From Candidatus Aciduliprofundum sp. (lineage in GTDB: Archaea > Thermoplasmatota > Thermoplasmata > Thermoplasmatales > Aciduliprofundaceae), in contig WAKY01000122.1 of NCBI GenBank assembly GCA_015523135.1, positions 1 through 11,582 on the forward strand: DNA of 11,582 bases, written 5' to 3'. Of this stretch, positions 1 to 6,510 are shown one piece after another; the stretch's first letter is position 1; the number at the start of each line of letters is the position of its first letter. A program made the translations under genes and the position numbers. Below the pieces are notes generated by a model. It was given only the letters and a program-made list of their open reading frames with translations. It was not told the DNA's origin and did not search any database.

Positions 1-2
1 AA

Positions 3-866
3 GAGGAATTAATGCGCATTGCAAATGAGCAGGACCCTGTGTTGATAAAAGTGGGAGGAGGATGCAGAGACATAAAGGCAAGGGTGATAGATAGTAATAT
101 GGGACCAATGCTAATCATACATTTGCATGTGGATGTTCGTGATGCCATGGGTGCAAATGCTGTAAATAGCATGGCTGAGGCATTGGCACCGTACATAGAG
201 GATATTACAGGAGGCAAAGTTTATCTTCGCATATTGAGCAACCTAGCCATATATCGCCTTGCTAGAGCCCGTGCTGTCTGGAAGAAAGAGGTAATAGGAG
301 AGGATACTGTAAGGGGCATACTCTACGCTTATGAATTTGCGAGAGTGGATCCTTTCAGGGCAGCAACCCATAATAAAGGTATAATGAATGGTATTGATGC
401 AGTTCTCATTGCGACTAGCAATGACTGGCGTGCTGTGGAGGCAGGGGCCCATGCATTCGCTGCAATGGATGGCTGGTACACTTCTTTAACTCATTATGAG
501 GAGGATGAAGAGGGTAATTTAGTTGGAAGCATAGAGCTTCCAATGGCAGTTGGGATAATAGGAGGTGCAACAAGTACTCATCCAAAGGCAAAGATTGCTA
601 GAAAAATTCTAGGAGTAAAAACTGCAAAGGAATTTGGAGAAATTTTAGCGGCAGTAGGCTTGGCTCAGAACTTTGCAGCATTGAGAGCCCTTGCCACCGA
701 GGGAATACAGAGGGGGCATATGAGCTTACACGCAAGGAATATAGCAGTTATGGCGGGAGCCAAGGGAGATGAAATAAATAAAGTCGCGGAGTTATTGGTT
801 AAGGAGAAGAAAGTTAGGGTAGATCGAGCCAAAGAGATACTTGAAGAGCTAAGGGAAAGAAAATGA
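3..866 (+). CDS. Class II hydroxymethylglutaryl-CoA reductase, C-terminal part (5' end cut by window edge)
   Basis: HMG-CoA reductase makes mevalonate from HMG-CoA, the committed step to archaeal isoprenoid lipids. The frame is open to the left edge: codons before the ATG at 12 read Glu-Glu-Leu and continue the family alignment, so this ATG is internal and roughly 140 N-terminal residues lie outside. Numbering from that Met, the sequence closely follows the class II enzyme of Pseudomonas mevalonii: VRDAMGAN at 42-49, THNKGIMNGID at 119-129 (catalytic Lys122), NDWR at 137-140 (catalytic Asp138), and EGIQRGHMSLHARN at 230-243 (catalytic His236). The Lys-Asp and Lys-His spacings (16 and 114) equal those of the P. 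mevalonii residues 267, 283 and 381. The fourth catalytic residue, a Glu, would be upstream. Class II enzymes are bacterial-type but known in Thermoplasmatales and Archaeoglobales. An ATGA overlap couples it to the next gene. NADH or NADPH preference cannot be read safely. Confidence 0.96.
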   Translation, partial: EELMRIANEQDPVLIKVGGGCRDIKARVIDSNMGPMLIIHLHVDVRDAMGANAVNSMAEALAPYIEDITGGKVYLRILSNLAIYRLARARAVWKKEVIGEDTVRGILYAYEFARVDPFRAATHNKGIMNGIDAVLIATSNDWRAVEAGAHAFAAMDGWYTSLTHYEEDEEGNLVGSIELPMAVGIIGGATSTHPKAKIARKILGVKTAKEFGEILAAVGLAQNFAALRALATEGIQRGHMSLHARNIAVMAGAKGDEINKVAELLVKEKKVRVDRAKEILEELRERK

Positions 867-1393
867 ATGTTGAGAAAAGTGAGATAATCTGCCAAGGCAA
901 GTTTTTGAAGTTGAAAAGGGAGTATACGGATAGAGGAATATGGGAAAGCGTAGATATGGGAGGTCATACAGAGACAGCGGTGGTAATTGCAGTTACGAAG
1001 GATAATGAAGTGCTTTTAGAGAAACATTACAGGGTACCTGTTAGAAAGTATGTGATAGAGCTTCCAGCTGGCTTGGTAGATGATGAGTCCCCTGAGGAAT
1101 GCGCAAGGAGAGAATTACTCGAAGAAACAGGATACGAAGCCAAAGAGCTAATTTATCTTTTCAAGGGAGTGATATGCCAGGGCTTGACAAGAATGTTGTC
1201 CTACTATTTCTATGCACCAAATGTTGTTTACAGGGATGCGCAGAATTTAGAGCCTACAGAGGAAATTGAGATTCTAAAAATCCCGTGGGATGAGCTGGAT
1301 TATTTTCTTTTTAATCTACCCGATGATCTGATTTTGGGATCAAATGTTTTGAGCGTTGTATATTCGTTGCGTAGGTATTTGGGAAAGTATTAA
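863..1393 (+). CDS. Nudix hydrolase, ADP-ribose pyrophosphatase-like
   Basis: A 176-residue Nudix enzyme, expected to hydrolyse a nucleoside diphosphate linked to another moiety; ADP-ribose is the likeliest substrate because the region before the motif (ELPAGLVDD, 66-74) is typical of NudF/NUDT5-type ADP-ribose pyrophosphatases. The Nudix box runs from Gly70 to Tyr91, with the metal-binding RELLEE at 83-88 and Thr-Gly after it. The loop between Gly70 and the first Glu is one residue shorter than the GX5E consensus: relatives have Asp-Asp-Gly-Glu, this has Asp-Asp-Glu. The Pro-x-Gly motif that often follows the box in ADP-ribose enzymes is not clear here (Cys-Gln-Gly at 105-107), so the substrate is uncertain. 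The start overlaps the HMG-CoA reductase stop as ATGA, with AGGGA at 852-856 as a weak ribosome site. Confidence 0.88.
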   Translation: MNVEKSEIICQGKFLKLKREYTDRGIWESVDMGGHTETAVVIAVTKDNEVLLEKHYRVPVRKYVIELPAGLVDDESPEECARRELLEETGYEAKELIYLFKGVICQGLTRMLSYYFYAPNVVYRDAQNLEPTEEIEILKIPWDELDYFLFNLPDDLILGSNVLSVVYSLRRYLGKY

Positions 1394-1395
1394 AT
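1388..1395 (+). promoter_or_regulatory. Candidate TATA box for the TPR gene
   Basis: TATTAAAT lies in the 17-nt gap after the Nudix stop codon. Its centre is about 20 nt before the ATG at 1411 and 25 nt before the in-frame ATG at 1417. There is no Shine-Dalgarno site, so a leaderless transcript starting near 1417 is plausible. AT-rich sequence makes chance matches common. Confidence 0.4.
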
Positions 1396-1410
1396 TTAAG
1401 TTTTCATGGC

Positions 1411-2175
1411 ATGCCTATGAACGATGCACTCAAGTACTTCAACAGGGAGAATTATAGGCGAGCTTTAGAGTTATTTTTAGAGAATTTAGATAATGCCACA
1501 ACAGATGATGAAAGAGCATACAATGCTAATCTTGCTGGCCTTTGTTTATACTTTCTCCATTATCCTAATGAAGCTCTAAATTATTTCAACATAGCTCTTG
1601 AGAACTCGGAAGGAGAAGAGAATAAGAAGGTGCAAAATAATATAGATGAGGTAAATCGCTTTGTTGAGAGAATAAAGGAAGATATTGAAAATATAAAATC
1701 AAAATTGGAAGAGGAGGATGATAAGAAGAAAAGGGGCATATTGCTCAGTAATCTTGGGCTTCTCCATTATTTCATAGGGATGAGAGATGAAGCGGAGGAA
1801 AATTATGAGGAAGCGGAGAAAATATTCAAAATATTGAGAGATAACATTGCCCTTGGAGCAGTTTATTCAAATAGAGCTATGCTTTACGATGATATGAGGC
1901 AGTTGGATTACCTTTACAGGGCTCTGGACCTATTTGAGAAGGAAGGCCATTTGAAAGGGCAAGTGGATACTTTGCATTCCTTAGCTATGTACTACCTTGA
2001 AGATGATTATATTGAAGAGGCATTTTACTTCTTAAAGAAAGAATTAGCAATTTTGGAAAATATTGATGATAAAGAGCTAAAGAGAAGAGCGTACGAGCTT
2101 GCGGGAGATATAGCAATGGAAATGGGTAATGTGGAAGAGGCAATGAAGTACACGGAGAAAGCATCGCAGCTATGA
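1411..2175 (+). CDS. Stand-alone tetratricopeptide-repeat protein
   Basis: A 254-residue protein made almost entirely of helical TPR-like hairpins, probably a soluble scaffold that binds protein partners; no enzymatic domain, signal peptide or membrane segment is visible. Repeats can be seen near residues 3-30, 35-66 (ANLAGLCLYFLHYPNEALNY region), 110-140 (LLSNLGLLHYFIGMRDEAEE), 147-176, 186-215 and 226-253 (AYELAGDIAMEMGNVEEAMK). Residues about 70-108, rich in Glu and Lys, look like a helical or coiled-coil spacer between two TPR blocks. Start is the ATG at 1411, or the ATG at 1417 (MNDALKYF), which better fits the TATA spacing. The stop overlaps the convergent DUF2240 stop by 6 bp. The partner cannot be named from the sequence. 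Confidence 0.85.
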   Translation: MPMNDALKYFNRENYRRALELFLENLDNATTDDERAYNANLAGLCLYFLHYPNEALNYFNIALENSEGEENKKVQNNIDEVNRFVERIKEDIENIKSKLEEEDDKKKRGILLSNLGLLHYFIGMRDEAEENYEEAEKIFKILRDNIALGAVYSNRAMLYDDMRQLDYLYRALDLFEKEGHLKGQVDTLHSLAMYYLEDDYIEEAFYFLKKELAILENIDDKELKRRAYELAGDIAMEMGNVEEAMKYTEKASQL

Positions 2176-2640
2176 TTTTATCTTTTCTTCCACATCCTTG
2201 TAGAATTGGGAACAATCAATCTCTTTTTCTTTGCAATATATAAGGGCTGCCACTTCAACTGTTATGTACTTCATCTCATTCTTTATTGAGTTTATATCCA
2301 TCAAAATCTCTCTTCTCTCTATTCCTCTTTTTTCAGTTAGATAATCTATTATCCTCGTTAAAACATCCTCCTTTTTGAAATATTTGCTTACATCTTCCTC
2401 GCTAACGCTGAAATCTAAAGGAAGAACAAGTCCTTTTATTTCAAAATTTGGCTCGTAGTAATCTCCATTTTTTTTGAGAAGGTTTGCATCTAACATAACT
2501 TTGAATAGAGCACGAGAAGACGCAGGGGGAATCCATTTTTTATCGTAAGATAGGATATTAACAAAGTCCTCCTCTCTCAATTTTTTCCCTCTTTTTTTAA
2601 CCATATATGCAATTATTTGCTTTAATCTCTCCATAGGCAC
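2170..2640 (-). CDS. DUF2240 family protein, archaeal, function unknown
   Basis: A 156-residue protein that I recognise as the archaeal DUF2240 family from its pattern: an N-terminal helical region with 'EEDFVNILSYDKKWIPP' (23-39), then a segment ending 'YEPNFEIKG' (62-70) and 'LPLDFSVSEED' (73-83), then a more variable helical C-terminus (84-156) with two Cys (136, 143). The first half resembles a winged-helix arrangement, but no DNA-binding residue can be assigned and the family has no established function. The start is GTG at 2640 rather than the ATG six bases downstream, because GGAGGTGA at 2651-2644 sits at the normal distance from GTG. It overlaps the upstream HisA-related gene by 19 bp, so the two are probably translated together. 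Its stop lies within the end of the convergent TPR gene. Confidence 0.82.
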   Translation of the reverse strand: MPMERLKQIIAYMVKKRGKKLREEDFVNILSYDKKWIPPASSRALFKVMLDANLLKKNGDYYEPNFEIKGLVLPLDFSVSEEDVSKYFKKEDVLTRIIDYLTEKRGIERREILMDINSIKNEMKYITVEVAALIYCKEKEIDCSQFYKDVEEKIKS

Positions 2641-3077
2641 AGCTCACCTCCTTTTATAATGTGTGTTCTTGTATTAACATAATCTGCAAGATTTTTTGAA
2701 GTTATTATCTCTTTTCCTCCAAACATTATAAAATTTTCTATTCTCCTCTTATCGTAAGATTTGAGTATGACATTATCCGTAAGCTCTAAAATTTTCTCTA
2801 TATCTTTATCTCTCATAAAATTTGAATCGATAATTGCCTTATTTCCTCCTATAACAAGTATGTCCATAACATCGTAGTACCTTCTTGGAGCTGCATCAAT
2901 CCAGAGCTCAAAAAGTCCTGATAGCTCATCGTAAGTTTTCAAGTTCATCTCTCTCTTGTTGTAAGAATCAACGTCAATTATGTAAAGGACATTTCCTTCA
3001 AAATTATCCAAGAAAGCATCTAGCCCAGAGCCATCTAAGCGTGAATCTTTAACAGTATGAATTTTTATGCAATTCAC
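2622..3077 (-). CDS. Short HisA-related (ProFAR isomerase-like) protein
   Basis: A 151-residue protein with the stretch LYIIDVDSYN (31-40), ELSGLFELWIDAAPRR (51-66), then DVMDILVIGGNKAIID (69-84). This matches, in order, the pattern of archaeal proteins related to the histidine enzyme HisA (COG1411 group): 'LYIADLDAI', 'ELWVDAG', then a strand ending in a Gly-rich 'identity' segment. Those relatives are complete TIM barrels of about 230 residues; this one is much shorter, with little between its first strand (IKIHTVKD, 4-11) and the second, and only about 50 residues after the middle. It may be a reduced or partial barrel. A true HisA role in histidine synthesis is unlikely. The start is GTG at 3077; the frame stays open to 3107 but has no good start there except GTT. 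It overlaps the DUF2240 gene by 19 bp. Confidence 0.6.
   Translation of the reverse strand: MNCIKIHTVKDSRLDGSGLDAFLDNFEGNVLYIIDVDSYNKREMNLKTYDELSGLFELWIDAAPRRYYDVMDILVIGGNKAIIDSNFMRDKDIEKILELTDNVILKSYDKRRIENFIMFGGKEIITSKNLADYVNTRTHIIKGGELCLWRD
2644..2651 (-). promoter_or_regulatory. Shine-Dalgarno site deciding the DUF2240 start
   Basis: On the minus strand this reads GGAGGTGA, inside the end of the upstream gene. From the GGAGG core to GTG at 2640 is 6 nt; to the later ATG at 2634 it is 12 nt. This favours GTG. Confidence 0.7.
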
Positions 3078-3121
3078 AGAGCCATAATGATGTGTAGGGT
3101 AAAAAACTTACTCTGGAAAGA

Positions 3122-3129
3122 AATATTAA
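3122..3129 (+). promoter_or_regulatory. Candidate TATA box for thiL
   Basis: AATATTAA is centred 26 nt before the thiL ATG at 3152. No Shine-Dalgarno site precedes that ATG, so the transcript is probably leaderless. The 74-nt gap 3078-3151 is divergent and must also hold the promoter of the minus-strand HisA-related gene, for which no clear box was seen. Confidence 0.5.
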
Positions 3130-3151
3130 TGGATAACGCATTATATGAGCG

Positions 3152-4066
3152 ATGAAGCTGAGCTCCTTAGGCGAGAGAGAGATAATTGACAAGATTTGGG
3201 AAATAGTGGGCAAGAAAGAGAATTACGATGATTGCGTTTATTTAGATAAAGGCGATTATTACCAGCTTATCACCACGGATTTCATAGGGGAGGGCACACA
3301 TTTCATTGAGGATTGGGATGCAAGAAAGGTGGGGAGATTCTTTGCGACAATTAATTTGAGCGATATAGCTGCTATGGGAGGAGAGCCAGAAATTTTTATG
3401 GCTTCTATGTTTTTTCCCAAGAGTATGGATTTAGAGTTTTTGGAAGAATTCATCAAGGGAATGCTTAAGATTCTAAATGAATTTAAAGTGCCCTATAGGG
3501 GAGGGGATTTAAAAGAGTCCTGCATAATCGGATTTTCAGGGATAGCCATTGGAAATGTTGAGAAAGATAGGATTATGCTGAGGAATGCCGTAAATATGGG
3601 AGAAGTAGTTTATGTTACAGGAGAGCTAGGAAAGCAGGCTGCTGGTTACTTTCTCTGGAGAAATGGAATTGAAGAAGGAGCAGATTACATTTTAGATGTC
3701 TATCCACGCATAAGGGAAGGAAGAGAAATATCAAAAATAGCAAGGGCTTGTATGGATCTATCTGATGGCCTTGCTTCTGCAGTAGCTTTTATGAAAAAGG
3801 ATAATTATGGTTTGAATATTGAGTTTGATTCCTTGCCTATTCACAAGCTTGCATATGAGGTTTCAGAAGATTATGGAATTCCCTTAGAGTATTTAGCCAC
3901 AGGCTTTGGAGGAGAGTATGAGCTCGTTTACACATCTTCCCGAAAAATTCTTGGCAAGGAAATAGGAGTTGTGGATGATAATATAGGGATATGGAAGAAT
4001 GGAAAGAGAATAGAGGGTGAAGGATATGCTCACTTTAGCAAAGCATTGGACAAAGTTGGAAGATAA
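3152..4066 (+). CDS. thiL: Thiamine-monophosphate kinase
   Basis: ThiL phosphorylates thiamine monophosphate to thiamine diphosphate, the active cofactor, in the cytoplasm. At 304 residues it has the family's length and the PurM-like two-domain order. Visible motifs: Asp26-Asp27 with the following strand (metal binding), TTD at 41-43, NLSDIAAMGG at 68-77, GGDL at 117-120, FSGIAIG at 128-134, VTGELG at 155-160, and MDLSDGLA at 201-208. The C-terminal motif reads Gly-Gly-Glu-Tyr-Glu-Leu at 253-258, where the family norm is GGEDYEL; one Asp is missing. The segment before Asp26-Asp27 has Tyr rather than the usual Gly. These changes are modest and the rest is intact, so I expect an active kinase. 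Start is ATG 3152, without Shine-Dalgarno; an ATG at 3145 is in another frame. The end overlaps the next gene by 41 bp. Confidence 0.92.
   Translation: MKLSSLGEREIIDKIWEIVGKKENYDDCVYLDKGDYYQLITTDFIGEGTHFIEDWDARKVGRFFATINLSDIAAMGGEPEIFMASMFFPKSMDLEFLEEFIKGMLKILNEFKVPYRGGDLKESCIIGFSGIAIGNVEKDRIMLRNAVNMGEVVYVTGELGKQAAGYFLWRNGIEEGADYILDVYPRIREGREISKIARACMDLSDGLASAVAFMKKDNYGLNIEFDSLPIHKLAYEVSEDYGIPLEYLATGFGGEYELVYTSSRKILGKEIGVVDDNIGIWKNGKRIEGEGYAHFSKALDKVGR
4013..4020 (+). promoter_or_regulatory. Shine-Dalgarno-like site for the radical SAM gene
   Basis: GAGGGTGA lies inside thiL, five bases before ATG 4026. It contains the alternative GTG start at 4017, so if it is the ribosome site then 4026 is the start. 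Confidence 0.5.
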
Positions 4067-5027
4067 CAAGGTTAGATGCGAGCTATGTCCCCATAGATGT
4101 GTGCTTAAAGAAGGACAAACTGGAGTATGTAGGGTCAGAAAGAACATAGGGGGCAAATTATACGCCTTAAATTACGGCTCTGTATCATCAATTGCTGTAG
4201 ATCCAATTGAGAAAAAGCCACTTTTTCATTTTAAGCCAAAATCTGAGGTTTTATCCCTATCCACAGTTAGCTGTAATATGCACTGTAAGCATTGTCAAAA
4301 TTGGGAGATAAGCCAAGTGGGTATGGAGTTTCCATATTTGAAGGAGATGAGCCCCGAGGAAGTTATGGAGATTGCAAGAAATTATGAGGGTATAGCTTGG
4401 ACTTACAATGAGCCAACCATATGGCATGAGTTCACTTTGGATGTTTCAAAGATGGCAAAAAAGGAAGGATTGTACACGGTTTATGTTACAAATGGGTACA
4501 TTAACGAGGAACCCCTTAGAGAAATAGGGCAGTATTTGGATGCCATGAATATAGATGTTAAGGCCTTTACCGACGAATTTTATAGGAAAATAACAGGAGC
4601 AAGATTACAACCTGTGCTTGATACTGTAGAAAGGGCATACAAGATGGGAATACATATTGAATTGACTTACTTAATTATCCCAACCTTGAACGATAGCCAA
4701 GATGAAATAAGAAAATTTGCAGAGTGGGTTTATAATTTGAGCTCTGAAATTCCAGTTCATTTTTCGAGGTTTTTCCCAATGTACAAGTTAACAGATAAGC
4801 CGCCTACACCATTAAAAACTATGCATAATGCGTATAAGATTGCAAAAGATGTTGGATTAGATTATGTGTATTTGGGCAATACTTGGGAGCCAGAGTACGA
4901 GAGCACATACTGCCCAAACTGTGGAAATTTGCTCATAGAGAGGATTTATTACAATACAAAAATTAAGGGATTAACAAAGGATGGAAGATGCGATAGATGC
5001 GGAAAGAAGATAAATATAGTACTTTAA
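4026..5027 (+). CDS. amrS: AmmeMemoRadiSam system radical SAM enzyme
   Basis: A 333-residue radical SAM protein of the PFL-activase-like group that phylogenetically travels with AMMECR1 and Memo. Numbered from ATG 4026: an N-terminal cysteine module CELCPHRC (18-25) plus Cys35; the 4Fe-4S/SAM motif CNMHCKHC (83-90); the Gly-less 'WTYNEPT' segment (125-131) and 'YVTNGY' (153-158) typical of the family; and a C-terminal zinc-ribbon-like pair CPNC (296-299) and CDRC (322-325). The AMMECR1 homologue of the same system is encoded at 9543 in this window, though not adjacent; Memo is not seen. The natural substrate is not something I can assign. Start: ATG 4026 has a GAGGGTGA site; GTG 4017 is the alternative. 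It overlaps thiL, suggesting co-transcription, but a thiamine link is not implied by that alone. Confidence 0.92.
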   Translation: MLTLAKHWTKLEDNKVRCELCPHRCVLKEGQTGVCRVRKNIGGKLYALNYGSVSSIAVDPIEKKPLFHFKPKSEVLSLSTVSCNMHCKHCQNWEISQVGMEFPYLKEMSPEEVMEIARNYEGIAWTYNEPTIWHEFTLDVSKMAKKEGLYTVYVTNGYINEEPLREIGQYLDAMNIDVKAFTDEFYRKITGARLQPVLDTVERAYKMGIHIELTYLIIPTLNDSQDEIRKFAEWVYNLSSEIPVHFSRFFPMYKLTDKPPTPLKTMHNAYKIAKDVGLDYVYLGNTWEPEYESTYCPNCGNLLIERIYYNTKIKGLTKDGRCDRCGKKINIVL

Positions 5028-5043
5028 TTGCATATTCATGCAA
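5028..5043. repeat. 6+6 bp inverted repeat upstream of the MATE promoter
   Basis: TTGCAT (5028-5033) and ATGCAA (5038-5043) are perfect complements around ATTC. The repeat starts on the base after the radical SAM stop codon and ends two bases before the MATE TATA-like box. It could be an operator for a dimeric regulator of the transporter, or a small hairpin at the end of the upstream transcript. Confidence 0.5.
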
Positions 5044-5045
5044 AA

Positions 5046-5053
5046 TTTAAAAT
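5046..5053 (+). promoter_or_regulatory. Candidate TATA box for the MATE gene
   Basis: TTTAAAAT is centred about 28 nt before the GTG start at 5077. No Shine-Dalgarno site precedes the start, which fits a leaderless transcript. Confidence 0.55.
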
Positions 5054-5076
5054 ATGTTGTAGATTTTTAAGAAAAT

Positions 5077-6510
5077 GTGGTGCCACAGAGAGAAGCTCAG
5101 AGTAAGAAGCGCTCTTTGAGATTGAGTAGAGAGGAGATTTTAAGTGGGGGGGTAATCAAGACTATGTTTCTCTTAGGTTGGCCTATGATGGTTAGTAGCT
5201 TGCTTCAGACTCTTTATAACTTAACTGATATGTTTTGGCTTGGAAGATTACCTACTGAGGAGGCAAAGATAGCTGTTGCAGCCATAAACTTTACTTGGCC
5301 GGTAGTATTCTTTTTTATCTCCTTTGCTGGGGGGCTTGGAAGCGGGGGCATACCTATAATCTCTCAGTATATAGGGGCGGATGAGAGAGATAAAGCGAAT
5401 CATTATACTGGGCAGATTTTTAGTGTAGTCATAATAATTTCTTCCATTATGGCTGCTTTTGGATTCATTTTTTCATATCCCATATTTGAGATAATAGGTG
5501 CAAAGGGAGAATTGTTGAGCACCGCGGCTACTTACGGCTCAATAATATTCCTTGGACTGCCATTTATGTTTATAGTTATGGGTGGAGGTTCTGTTATATC
5601 GGCAGAGGGAGATACTGTTACGCCTTTAGTAATAAGTGCTGTTTCTGTTCTTATTAACATGGTTTTAGACCCAGTTTTGATATTTGGATGGTTTGGGCTG
5701 CCCAATATGGGTGTTTTCGGGGCTGCCACAGCCACAGTTATTGCAAGAATAATAGCTGCGGTATGGCTTCTTTCACTACTTTTAAGGGGAAGATTAAGAT
5801 TAAAACCAAAGGTAAAGGATTTTAAGCCTAAGTGGGAGAGTATAAAGTTTATTCTTCGGATAGGACTACCTTCAAGTGCAAGTATGAGTGGCATGGCATT
5901 TGGCTTTGTTGTCATTCAGAGTATTCTTGCCCAGCTTCCTGATCAGGTGTTAGCCATAGCTTCATATGGTGTGGGAAATAGAATTGTAAATATTATGTTT
6001 GTGATTGTAAATGGACTTGCAGCTTCTCTAACCATAATGCTTGGACAAGCACTGGGAGCGGATGATGTTAAGAGGAGCGTTGAAATTGCTCAGAAAGGTA
6101 TGTTTCTTATGTTTTACATGCTCCTTGCTGCCTCAGGTCTAATCTATATCTTTAGAGATCCAATTGTTAGATTCTTCATACCAAATAATCCTGAAGTTAT
6201 AAATGGAGCTAAAACATTTTTATCAATAATACTCATAGGCATACCATATTTTGGGTTATTTAGGGTAGAAAATTCTCTGCTTAATGGCTCCGGGCACACA
6301 TTTCAAAGCATGATTCTAAGCATAACAAGGCTTTGGCTACTTCGTATACCCCTTGCAATATACTTTGCATTAATTATTGGAATGAATGCAGTTGGAGTAT
6401 GGTTTGCAATGGCCATATCAAATATGGTCTCTGCAGGTATAGGAGCTATATTCTATTTCAAAGGGGACTGGAAAAAGAAGATAATAAAGAAACCTAAACC
6501 AAAAATATAG
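5077..6510 (+). CDS. MATE family multidrug/toxin efflux transporter
   Basis: A 477-residue integral membrane protein with the MATE layout of twelve membrane helices in two six-helix halves, separated by the charged loop near residues 238-256. It should export cationic or other toxic compounds using a proton or sodium gradient. Family signatures: LGWPMMVSSLLQTLYNLTD (33-51) with Asp51 in helix 1, GGLGSGG (85-91), 'ISAEGD' (174-179), and 'NMVLDPVLIFG' (194-204) with Asp198 in helix 5; the second half repeats with GLPSSAS (263-269), and 'LNGSG' (402-406) resembles 'ISAEGD'. Asp51 and Asp198 sit where functional aspartates lie in the Pyrococcus furiosus MATE protein (inference from spacing). The start is one of two consecutive GTG codons (5077, 5080); the ATG at 5164 would cut the conserved lead into helix 1. 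The very basic tail (KKKIIKKPKPKI) is cytoplasmic. The stop overlaps the convergent M24-like gene by 17 bp. Confidence 0.93.
   Translation: MVPQREAQSKKRSLRLSREEILSGGVIKTMFLLGWPMMVSSLLQTLYNLTDMFWLGRLPTEEAKIAVAAINFTWPVVFFFISFAGGLGSGGIPIISQYIGADERDKANHYTGQIFSVVIIISSIMAAFGFIFSYPIFEIIGAKGELLSTAATYGSIIFLGLPFMFIVMGGGSVISAEGDTVTPLVISAVSVLINMVLDPVLIFGWFGLPNMGVFGAATATVIARIIAAVWLLSLLLRGRLRLKPKVKDFKPKWESIKFILRIGLPSSASMSGMAFGFVVIQSILAQLPDQVLAIASYGVGNRIVNIMFVIVNGLAASLTIMLGQALGADDVKRSVEIAQKGMFLMFYMLLAASGLIYIFRDPIVRFFIPNNPEVINGAKTFLSIILIGIPYFGLFRVENSLLNGSGHTFQSMILSITRLWLLRIPLAIYFALIIGMNAVGVWFAMAISNMVSAGIGAIFYFKGDWKKKIIKKPKPKI

Noticed and set aside
665..967. A 100-aa minus-strand open frame across the HMG-CoA reductase/Nudix junction
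   Set aside because: It overlaps two confident genes and its Ser/Leu-rich translation looks like an antisense shadow.
3084..3144. ATAATG and CATTAT as an inverted repeat flanking the divergent promoter region 3078-3151
   Set aside because: Only 6 bp, AT-rich and about 50 nt apart, so chance is the simplest explanation.
5532..5915. A 127-aa minus-strand open frame opposite the MATE gene
   Set aside because: Shadow of a conserved membrane-protein gene; no ribosome site or family resemblance.
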